Below, piece after piece: positions 1 through 4,765 of a stretch of DNA of 6,181 nucleotides; position 1 is the stretch's first letter, and each line of letters starts with the position of its first letter. Origin of the DNA: an uncultured Cyanobium sp. (GTDB taxonomy: Bacteria; Cyanobacteriota; Cyanobacteriia; PCC-6307; Cyanobiaceae). The stretch covers positions 1-6,181 of the forward strand of contig CALFOF010000320.1 in NCBI GenBank assembly GCA_937919075.1, written 5' to 3'. The translations under genes and the position numbers were made by a program. The notes beneath the pieces are model-generated. The model had not been told where the DNA came from and did not search any database. It saw only the letters and a list, made by a program, of their open reading frames with translations.

Positions 1-720
1 ATCGAGCTCCACCGTTTTGCCGCTGGCCATCAGCAGCACCTTGTCCTTGCGGGCCACCCTGCCGCTGATCACCCGGAAATACACGATCACGCCCCGGTAC
101 GGGTCGTAGTAAGAGTCGAAGATCAGCGCCCGCAGCGGTTCGTTCACCAGGTCGGCCGGTGCCGGCACCCGGTCCACCACCGCCTGCAGGATGTCGGGCA
201 CGCCCAGGCCGGTCTTGGCGGAGCAGTCGATCGCCTTGGTGGTGTCGAGGCCGATGATCGCCTCGATCTCTACCTTGATCCGCGCCGGATCGGCGCCGGG
301 CAGGTCGATCTTGTTGAGCACCGGGATGATCTCGAGATCGTTCTCCAGCGCCAGATACACATTGGCCAGGGTCTGGGCCTCCACCCCCTGGCTGGCATCC
401 ACCACCAGCAGCGCCCCCTCACAGGCCTGCAGGCTGCGGCTCACCTCATAGGAGAAGTCAACGTGGCCCGGGGTGTCGATCAGGTTGAGGATGTAGAGCT
501 CGCCATCGGCCGCGCGGAACTCCATGCGGGCGGCCTGCAGCTTGATCGTGATCCCCCGTTCCCGCTCCAGCTCCATGTTGTCGAGGAACTGGGCCTGCAT
601 GTCCCGCTCCGCCACCGTTCCGGTTTCCTGTAGCAGGCGGTCGGCCAGGGTCGATTTGCCGTGGTCGATGTGGGCAATGATGCAGAAGTTGCGGATCCGC
701 TGAACGGGAACGTCGGTCAT
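1..720 (-). CDS. lepA: Elongation factor 4 (LepA), 5' part, cut by window edge
   Basis: Translational GTPase LepA/EF4, a ribosome-binding factor related to EF-G, credited with back-translocation or a role in ribosome biogenesis. The first 240 residues are present; the rest of this roughly 600-residue family lies beyond the left edge. The G domain is complete in its motifs: P-loop AHIDHGKST at residues 16-24, switch I region ERERGITIK at 52-60, G3 DTPGH at 82-86, G4 NKID at 136-139, G5 SAK at 167-169. The ATG at 720 gives the usual short lead-in [12 protein letters not shown] before the P-loop, so the start is well supported. No Shine-Dalgarno sequence is visible upstream. The gene is divergent from nfu across a 149-bp gap. 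The IDHGKST and ERERGITIK forms favour LepA over EF-G, IF-2 or TypA. Identification is firm. Confidence 0.97.
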   Translation of the reverse strand, partial: MTDVPVQRIRNFCIIAHIDHGKSTLADRLLQETGTVAERDMQAQFLDNMELERERGITIKLQAARMEFRAADGELYILNLIDTPGHVDFSYEVSRSLQACEGALLVVDASQGVEAQTLANVYLALENDLEIIPVLNKIDLPGADPARIKVEIEAIIGLDTTKAIDCSAKTGLGVPDILQAVVDRVPAPADLVNEPLRALIFDSYYDPYRGVIVYFRVISGRVARKDKVLLMASGKTVELD

Positions 721-869
721 CGCAGCGGGTCGGCCCGTTCAAAGGAAGTTCCCGAATCTTAGAAAGCGGTCTCGGCCTGCCCGCCTCCGGCCCCACAACC
801 CGCCGCAGGCCTGGAGCAGTCCGCTTTCGGTTGCCCTGCCTAAGCTGATTCCATCCCCGATTCCGACCC
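721..869. promoter_or_regulatory. Divergent intergenic region between lepA and nfu
   Basis: This 149-bp gap must hold the start signals of lepA (leftward) and probably of nfu and the genes after it (rightward). No clear sigma70-type -35/-10 pair is visible in either direction. Weak -10-like hexamers are TAAGAT on the minus strand (761 down to 756, 36 nt before the lepA ATG) and TAAGCT on the plus strand (841-846, 24 nt before the nfu ATG). Neither has a matching -35 at normal spacing. The main structure is a nested inverted repeat, listed separately. No coding sequence is supported here. The promoter role is inferred from gene orientation. Confidence 0.5.
762..828. repeat. Nested inverted repeat centred in the lepA/nfu gap
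   Basis: An outer perfect 8-bp pair is GAAAGCGG at 762-769 and CCGCTTTC at 821-828. An inner perfect 7-bp pair is GGCCTGC at 774-780 and GCAGGCC at 805-811. Read toward each gene, the order is the same on both sides: GCAGGCC, a short gap (4 nt on the lepA side, 9 nt on the nfu side), then CCGCTTTC. On each side 41 nt separate CCGCTTTC from the start codon (721-761 and 829-869), so the centre of the outer repeat (795) is the centre of the gap. It could be a shared operator, a duplicated promoter element, or a foldable RNA of about 67 nt. No function can be assigned from sequence alone. Confidence 0.55.
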
Positions 870-1172
870 ATGTCCAGCGACACCACCACCTCCACCGCTG
901 AGGCTCCGGCTGCCGCCGAAGCCGCCCTGGCCCACGATCCCCGCGCCCTCACCGTGGACAACGTGGAGCGCGTGCTCGATGAGCTGCGCCCCTACCTGAT
1001 GGCCGATGGCGGCAACGTGGAAATCGTTGAAATCGACGGACCGATCGTGAAAGTGCGCCTGCAGGGTGCCTGCGGCTCCTGCCCCAGCAGCACCATGACC
1101 CTCAAAATGGGCATCGAGCGCAAGCTGCGTGAATCGATTCCCGAAGTGAGCGAAGTGGTGCAGGTGCTCTGA
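870..1172 (+). CDS. nfu: NifU C-terminal-domain (Nfu) iron-sulfur scaffold protein
   Basis: A 100-residue stand-alone Nfu domain. Such proteins bind a labile Fe-S cluster through a CxxC pair, usually at a dimer interface, and pass it to apoproteins. In cyanobacteria and plastids this type supplies ferredoxin and photosystem I. The first 24 or so residues are a low-complexity Ala/Thr/Ser/Glu stretch; the conserved domain covers about 27-100. Visible family features are [17 protein letters not shown] at 39-55 and the CGSC motif with Cys68 and Cys71, followed by [12 protein letters not shown]. The related cyanobacterial protein is about 75 residues as I recall, so the N-terminal extension is extra. 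ATG 870 is the only sensible start and has no Shine-Dalgarno. serS follows after 33 nt in the same reading frame, suggesting one transcript. There is no IscU-like domain or 2Fe-2S domain, so it is not a full-length NifU. Confidence 0.94.
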   Translation: MSSDTTTSTAEAPAAAEAALAHDPRALTVDNVERVLDELRPYLMADGGNVEIVEIDGPIVKVRLQGACGSCPSSTMTLKMGIERKLRESIPEVSEVVQVL

Positions 1173-1184
1173 GCCATAGGCTGC

Positions 1185-1201
1185 GGCGGAGCTACTCCGC
1201 C
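1185..1201 (+). promoter_or_regulatory. Perfect hairpin just upstream of the serS start codon
   Basis: GGCGGAG at 1185-1191 and CTCCGCC at 1195-1201 form a perfect 7-bp, mostly G-C stem with a CTA loop. The stem ends 4 nt before the GTG of serS, so it occupies the place where a ribosome would bind. Its 5' arm holds the only SD-like tetramer nearby (GGAG, 1188-1191), which sits 14 nt from the GTG, too far for normal use. The stem is followed by C residues, not T, so it is not a standard intrinsic terminator. It may restrain serS translation or protect or mark an mRNA end. Function is inferred. Confidence 0.5.
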
Positions 1202-1205
1202 CCCC

Positions 1206-2486
1206 GTGCTTGATCTGCGCCTGGTGCGTGAACACCCCGAATTGATCGAACAGCAGCTGGCCCGCCGTGGCATGGCGCTCGATCTCACCGGGCTGCAGTT
1301 GATCGCCTGCCAGGAGCGCGACCTCCAGCAGCAACGCAGCGGCCTGCAGGCGGAAGGCAACCAGATCGGCCGTGATGTGGGCGAGCGCATGCGCGCCGGC
1401 GAAGCTCCCCACAGCCCGGCGGTGCAGGAGCTGCGCGATCGCGGCAATCACATCAAGCGCCAGGTGTCGGTGCTGGAGGAAGAGGAGAAGCAGCTGGAGG
1501 CGCGCCTGCGCCAGCAGTTGCTCGCCTTCCCCAACCTGCCCGCCGCCGCCTGCCCTGAGGGGCGCAGCGAAGCCGACAACGTGGAAGTGCGGCGCTGGGG
1601 CAGCCCGAGGGTGGAAGCAGGCCTCGAAGAGCACTGGCAGCTCGCCGAACGGCTTGGCCTGCTCGACACCGAGCGTTCGGTGCGGATCGCCCAGAGCCGC
1701 TTCGTCACCCTGCTCGGCCAGGGCGCCCGCCTGGAGCGGGCCCTGATCAACTTCATGCTTGATCTGCACAGCAGCCGCGGCTACCGCGAGGTGATGCCGC
1801 CGATCCTGGTGAACACCGCCAGCCTCACCGGCTCCGGCCAGCTGCCCAAATTCGCCGAAGAAAGCTTCCGCTGCGCCGACGACGACCTCTGGCTCACCCC
1901 CACCGCCGAGGTGCCGATCACCTCGTTCCACCGCGACGAACTGATCCCCGCCGAGCAGCTGCCGCTTCGCTACGCCGCCTACACCCCCTGCTTCCGTCGC
2001 GAGGCCGGCTCCTACGGCCGCGACACCCGCGGCCTGATCCGCCTGCACCAGTTCAACAAAGTTGAGTTGTACTGGTTCTGCCATCCCGACCACTCCGACG
2101 CCGCCCACGTCGAGCTCACCGGCCACGCCGAAGCCGTGCTGCGGGCCCTGGAACTCCCCTACCGCGTGCTCGATCTCTGCACCGGCGACCTGGGCTTCTC
2201 CGCCACCCGCACCTTTGATCTGGAGGTGTGGCTGCCGGGTGCCGGCGCCTACCGGGAGATCTCCAGCTGCAGCAACTGCGGTGATTTCCAGGCACGCCGC
2301 TCCGCCATCCGCCTGAAAGACGGCAAGAAAACCCGCCTGCTGCACACCCTCAACGGCAGCGGCTTGGCGGTAGGCCGCACCATGGCCGCCTTGCTGGAAA
2401 CCGGCCAGCAGAGCGATGGCAGCGTGCAGCTCCCCGGTGCCCTGGTGCCCTATTTCAATGCCGCCAGCCTCACCGCCGACGGGTGA
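1206..2486 (+). CDS. serS: Seryl-tRNA synthetase
   Basis: Cytosolic class II aminoacyl-tRNA synthetase that charges tRNA-Ser (and tRNA-Sec where present) with serine, using ATP. At 426 residues it is full length for the bacterial family. The N-terminal helical arm (about 30-100, rich in Gln, Glu and Arg) is the antiparallel coiled coil that binds the long variable arm of tRNA-Ser. Class II motif 1 lies around G192-P199 (GYREVMPP). The serine-binding TAE is at 233-235. Motif 2 begins FRREAG at 263 and includes the RLHQFNKVE segment. Motif 3 is NGSGLAVGR at 383-391. The GTG at 1206 is chosen because it gives the family N-terminus MLDLRLVREHPELI; no in-frame ATG lies between it and the nfu stop. 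There is no usable Shine-Dalgarno; a hairpin sits directly upstream. All expected motifs are present, with no sign of damage. Confidence 0.97.
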   Translation: MLDLRLVREHPELIEQQLARRGMALDLTGLQLIACQERDLQQQRSGLQAEGNQIGRDVGERMRAGEAPHSPAVQELRDRGNHIKRQVSVLEEEEKQLEARLRQQLLAFPNLPAAACPEGRSEADNVEVRRWGSPRVEAGLEEHWQLAERLGLLDTERSVRIAQSRFVTLLGQGARLERALINFMLDLHSSRGYREVMPPILVNTASLTGSGQLPKFAEESFRCADDDLWLTPTAEVPITSFHRDELIPAEQLPLRYAAYTPCFRREAGSYGRDTRGLIRLHQFNKVELYWFCHPDHSDAAHVELTGHAEAVLRALELPYRVLDLCTGDLGFSATRTFDLEVWLPGAGAYREISSCSNCGDFQARRSAIRLKDGKKTRLLHTLNGSGLAVGRTMAALLETGQQSDGSVQLPGALVPYFNAASLTADG

Positions 2487-2525
2487 GGGTTCCCCGCTCG
2501 CCTGCCACCCACCGCAGCCAGCACA

Positions 2526-2552
2526 ATGGAACCACTGCCTGAAACCAACTGA
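2526..2552 (+). CDS. Possible 8-codon leader ORF abutting rseP
   Basis: ATG at 2526 opens a short frame encoding MEPLPETN, and its TGA stop (2550-2552) directly touches the ATG of rseP (TGAATG). It lies in the 66-nt serS-rseP gap. Ribosomes ending here would be placed on the rseP start, which has no Shine-Dalgarno of its own. The leader ORF also lacks a Shine-Dalgarno. A 6-bp inverted match (GGTTCC 2488-2493, GGAACC 2528-2533) overlaps its start codon but is short enough to be chance. It may be an accidental ORF; only conservation or ribosome profiling could decide. Confidence 0.25.
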   Translation: MEPLPETN

Positions 2553-3641
2553 ATGGGTGTCCTCGCGGCCCTGGCCATCCTTGCCGGCCTGATCGTCGTC
2601 CACGAAGCGGGGCACTTTTTCGCAGCCACCTGGCAGGGGATCCGGGTCAGCGGCTTCTCGATCGGCTTCGGCCCGGTGTTGCTGGAACGGCGCCGCCGTG
2701 GCGTGCAGTTCGCCCTGCGGGCCATCCCCCTGGGCGGCTACGTGGCCTTCCCCGACGACGACGAGGACAGCGACATCCCGTCCGATGACCCCGATCTGTT
2801 GCGCAACCGCCCGCTGCCGCAGCGGGCCCTGGTGATCGCCGCCGGCGTGCTCGCCAACCTGCTGCTCGCCTGGGCCGTGCTGGTGGCGCAAGGCGCTGTG
2901 GTGGGCATTCCCGCCGGCTTCAGCGCCACGCCCGGCGTGGTGGTGGCGGCGGTGCAACCCGGCCTGCCGGCGGCGGCTTCCGGGCTGCGCCCCGGCGACC
3001 GGATACTCAGCCTCGCCGGCACCACCCTCGGCGGCGGCCAGAGCGCCGTGGAAGGCCTGGTGGCTGATATCAAAGGCGCGCCGCAACGCACACTCCAGCT
3101 GGTGGCCGAACGCGCCGGCAGCCCGGTGACGCTCACACTCACCCCCGATGAACAGAACGGCATCGGCCGCATCGGCGCCCAGTTGCAACCCAGCGGCAGC
3201 GAAGCCTTCCGGCCCGCCCGCGGCCCGCTGGAGGTGATCGGCCACGCCAACCGCACCTGCCTCAGGCTGATCCGCCGCACCGTCGATGGCTTCGTGGCCC
3301 TGGTCACCCGCTTCGGCGAAACGGCCCCGCAGGTGTCGGGGCCGGTGAAGATCGTGGAGATGGGGGCCTCGCTCGCCCGCGATGGCGGCGGCAGCCTCTT
3401 TCTGTTCACCGCGCTGATCTCGATCAACCTGGCGGTGCTCAATGCCCTGCCGCTGCCCCTGCTCGATGGCGGCCAGTTCGTGCTGCTGCTGCTCGAGGGC
3501 CTGCGCGGCCGGCCGTTGCCGCAGCGGCTGCAGCTTGTCTTCATGCAGTCGGGGTTCCTGCTGCTGGTGGGCCTCAGCCTGGTGCTGATCGTGAAGGACA
3601 CCAGCCAGCTCTCGGCCGTGCAGCAGCTGCTGGCCCGCTGA
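2553..3641 (+). CDS. rseP: Site-2 protease family intramembrane zinc metalloprotease (RseP/RasP type)
   Basis: A 362-residue membrane protease that cuts transmembrane segments of substrates such as anti-sigma factors, usually after a first cut by another protease. The HExxH zinc motif HEAGH is at 17-21, inside the first membrane helix (about 3-24). GYVAF is followed by a strongly acidic stretch at 68-81 (nine Asp/Glu in 14) ahead of RNRPLPQRA, as I recall from cyanobacterial members. A second helix spans about 92-117. One PDZ domain covers about 128-211 (GLRPGDRILSLAG). The third zinc ligand is in NALPLPLLDGG at 297-307 (Asp305), in a third membrane segment; a fourth hydrophobic segment is near 335-356. 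ATG 2553 puts the HExxH at its normal distance from the N-terminus. The stop is one base from the nth start. Substrates cannot be told from this sequence. E. coli RseP has two PDZ domains; this has one, as in RasP/SpoIVFB-like and plant forms. Confidence 0.93.
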   Translation: MGVLAALAILAGLIVVHEAGHFFAATWQGIRVSGFSIGFGPVLLERRRRGVQFALRAIPLGGYVAFPDDDEDSDIPSDDPDLLRNRPLPQRALVIAAGVLANLLLAWAVLVAQGAVVGIPAGFSATPGVVVAAVQPGLPAAASGLRPGDRILSLAGTTLGGGQSAVEGLVADIKGAPQRTLQLVAERAGSPVTLTLTPDEQNGIGRIGAQLQPSGSEAFRPARGPLEVIGHANRTCLRLIRRTVDGFVALVTRFGETAPQVSGPVKIVEMGASLARDGGGSLFLFTALISINLAVLNALPLPLLDGGQFVLLLLEGLRGRPLPQRLQLVFMQSGFLLLVGLSLVLIVKDTSQLSAVQQLLAR

Positions 3642-3642
3642 C

Positions 3643-4326
3643 GTGCCCCGCTTTCCCACCGCCCGCCAGCGGGCGCCGCTGATCCTGGAGCGTCTCGCCA
3701 CGCTCTACCCGGAGGCCACCTGCTCGCTCGACTGGCGCACCCCCTGGGAGCTGCTGGTGGCCACCATGCTCTCGGCCCAGTGCACCGATGAGCGGGTCAA
3801 CAAGGTGACCCCGGGCCTCTTCGAGCGCTTCCCCGACGCCGCCGCTGCTGCTGCCGTGGACAGCGACGCGGTGGAGCCTTACGTGAAATCCACCGGCTTT
3901 TTCCGCAACAAGGCGAAAAACATCGTGGCCGCCTCCCGGCTGCTGCTCGAACGCCATGGCGGCGCGGTGCCGGCGTCGATGCCCGAGCTGCTGGAGCTGC
4001 CGGGCGTGGCCCGCAAAACGGCCAACGTTGTCTTGGCCCATGCCTTCGGCATTCATGCCGGCGTCACGGTGGACACACACGTGCGGCGCCTCAGCAACCG
4101 GCTCGGCCTCACCCGCCAGAGCGAACCGGTGAAGATCGAACCCGACCTGATGACGCTGTTTCCGCAGCCGGAGTGGGAAAACGTCTCGATCCGGTTGATC
4201 TTTCATGGCCGCGCCGTGTGCCGGGCCCGCAACCCCGGCTGTGGCGTCTGCCCGATGGCCGATCTCTGCCCCAGCCATCCCGATCATGGGCCGAGCGGCA
4301 GACGGGCCGTTCCTGCCGCAGGGTAA
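3643..4326 (+). CDS. nth: Endonuclease III (DNA glycosylase/AP lyase)
   Basis: Base-excision repair enzyme that removes oxidised pyrimidines from DNA and nicks the abasic site by beta-elimination. At 227 residues it is slightly longer than E. coli Nth (211). The helix-hairpin-helix [12 protein letters not shown] holds the catalytic Lys125. The catalytic Asp144 is in VTVDTHV; the Lys-Asp spacing is one residue longer than in E. coli, as in several other bacterial families. The 4Fe-4S loop is complete: Cys193, Cys200, Cys203 and Cys209, spaced C-x6-C-x2-C-x5-C. The N-terminal helix [21 protein letters not shown] is typical. The start is GTG 3643, one base after the rseP stop (TGACGTG), which implies translational coupling; no Shine-Dalgarno is visible. 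MutY is excluded by the Lys in the hairpin and the short C-terminus. Its cluster could be supplied by the Nfu protein encoded nearby, but that is inference. Confidence 0.96.
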   Translation: MPRFPTARQRAPLILERLATLYPEATCSLDWRTPWELLVATMLSAQCTDERVNKVTPGLFERFPDAAAAAAVDSDAVEPYVKSTGFFRNKAKNIVAASRLLLERHGGAVPASMPELLELPGVARKTANVVLAHAFGIHAGVTVDTHVRRLSNRLGLTRQSEPVKIEPDLMTLFPQPEWENVSIRLIFHGRAVCRARNPGCGVCPMADLCPSHPDHGPSGRRAVPAAG

Positions 4327-4360
4327 GGTTAGTCCTCATCCGCAACCACACAGCAGCCGC

Positions 4361-4663
4361 ATGGCGAAGAAGTCAATGATCGCGCGCGACGTGAAGCGCA
4401 AAAAAATCGTGGCTCGTTTCGCTGTCAAGCGCGCCGCTCTGAAGGCCGCGTTTGAAGCCGCCGCCGATCCCATGGAACGGCTCGAGATTCACCGCCAGAT
4501 CCAGGGCCTGCCCCGCAACAGCGCCCCCAACCGGGTGCGCAACCGCTGCTGGGCCACCGGCAAGCCCCGCGGCTACTACCGCGATTTCGGCCTGTGCCGC
4601 AACCAGCTGCGTGAACGCGCCCACAAGGGCCTCCTGCCGGGCGTCACCAAGTCGAGCTGGTGA
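4361..4663 (+). CDS. rpsN: 30S ribosomal protein S14 (uS14), long zinc-free form
   Basis: A 100-residue small-subunit protein of the 30S head, binding 16S rRNA. It is very basic, with [15 protein letters not shown] at the N-terminus and the uS14 signature region from about 60 to 85 ([18 protein letters not shown], then LCRNQLRE). It lacks the two CxxC pairs of the short zinc-binding paralogue; only single Cys63 and Cys79 occur, so it is the long form typical of cyanobacteria and plastids. ATG 4361 is chosen over the in-frame ATG at 4205 because the S14 N-terminus starts here and the upstream extension would overlap nth. In cyanobacteria S14 is commonly outside the main spc ribosomal operon, as here. 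No Shine-Dalgarno is visible. pnp follows after 102 nt containing a strong stem-loop. Confidence 0.97.
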   Translation: MAKKSMIARDVKRKKIVARFAVKRAALKAAFEAAADPMERLEIHRQIQGLPRNSAPNRVRNRCWATGKPRGYYRDFGLCRNQLRERAHKGLLPGVTKSSW

Positions 4664-4678
4664 GCTGCTGAGCCTGCA

Positions 4679-4723
4679 CCGGTCCTCCTCCATCACCTCG
4701 CGCCGGGGTTAGGGGAGGGCCGG
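4679..4723 (+). promoter_or_regulatory. Stem-loop in the rpsN-pnp leader that pairs with an SD sequence
   Basis: CCGGTCCTCCTC (4679-4690) pairs along its whole length with GGGGAGGGCCGG (4712-4723): 12 pairs, ten Watson-Crick and two G-U (4683-4719 and 4689-4713). The 21-nt loop can add a small inner helix (4695-4698 with 4706-4709). The 3' arm contains the GGAGG at 4714-4718, and the stem ends exactly one base before an ATG at 4724. The fold would hide that SD in any transcript running from rpsN into pnp. No T-run follows directly, so a terminator is less likely, although a TTTT occurs at 4737. In E. coli, the rpsO-pnp leader hairpin is cut by RNase III and used by PNPase for autoregulation; a similar role here is inference. 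Confidence 0.6.
4714..4718 (+). promoter_or_regulatory. Shine-Dalgarno GGAGG for the pnp leader ORF
   Basis: A full GGAGG core lies 5 nt before the ATG at 4724, a normal spacing. It is the clearest Shine-Dalgarno in the window; none of the seven main start codons has one. It serves a short leader ORF and not the GTG of pnp, which is 47 nt further on. It lies inside the 3' arm of the stem-loop. In a G-rich context it could be chance. Confidence 0.4.
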
Positions 4724-4759
4724 ATGCGAGAATGCCTTTTGACAACAAAACGGACATAA
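4724..4759 (+). CDS. Possible 11-codon leader ORF upstream of pnp
   Basis: ATG 4724 opens a frame encoding MRECLLTTKRT, ending at TAA 4757-4759, 6 nt before the GTG of pnp and in the same frame. It has the GGAGG just described. Translation of it would bring ribosomes close to the SD-less pnp start, so it could couple or gate pnp translation. It also runs across the TTTTG/CAAAA palindrome and would melt that structure. It has no known homologue that I recognise; whether it is translated is unknown. Confidence 0.35.
   Translation: MRECLLTTKRT
4737..4750. repeat. A+T-rich interrupted palindrome before pnp
   Basis: TTTTG (4737-4741), ACAA, CAAAA (4746-4750) is a perfect 5-bp inverted repeat in otherwise very GC-rich sequence. 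With one bulged C it can extend by CC (4735-4736) pairing GG (4752-4753). It lies 15 nt before the pnp GTG. It could be a protein-binding site, a minor RNA hairpin, or part of an A+T-rich promoter zone; none can be shown from sequence. Confidence 0.35.
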
Positions 4760-4765
4760 GACGAC

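Noticed and set aside
458..961. A 167-codon minus-strand frame running across the lepA start, the divergent gap and into nfu.
   Set aside because: It overlaps lepA out of frame, is antisense to nfu, and is Arg/Pro/Gly-rich with no family match.
1185..1201. An intrinsic terminator after nfu.
   Set aside because: The stem is good but is followed by CCCC and then the serS GTG, with no T-run. Full termination here would also leave serS without an evident promoter.
1435..1442. GCGATCGC, the HIP1 palindrome abundant in many cyanobacteria.
   Set aside because: A single copy inside serS is unremarkable in GC-rich DNA. Other GATCGC-containing sites in the window are not full matches, so there is no sign of HIP1 enrichment.
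2488..2533. A 6-bp inverted match, GGTTCC and GGAACC, in the serS-rseP gap.
   Set aside because: The arms are short and 34 nt apart; a match of this size is expected by chance in a gap of this length.
840..3701. A 953-codon open frame on the minus strand covering nfu, serS and most of rseP.
   Set aside because: It lies antisense to three well-identified genes. Its product is a low-complexity His/Gln/Gly/Ala-rich sequence with no recognisable domain. Such long antisense frames are usual in GC-rich genomes because stop codons are rare opposite GC-rich codons.
4205..4360. An in-frame upstream extension of rpsN starting at ATG 4205.
   Set aside because: It would overlap the 3' end of nth, including its Fe-S loop codons, and add 52 residues not found in S14. 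The canonical S14 start [10 protein letters not shown] is at 4361.
4739..4744. TTGACA, a perfect sigma70 -35 hexamer upstream of pnp.
   Set aside because: At 17-nt spacing the -10 position falls on CGACGT at the pnp start codon. The nearest -10-like TAAGAC is only 12 nt away, too close. A promoter for pnp here is not supported.
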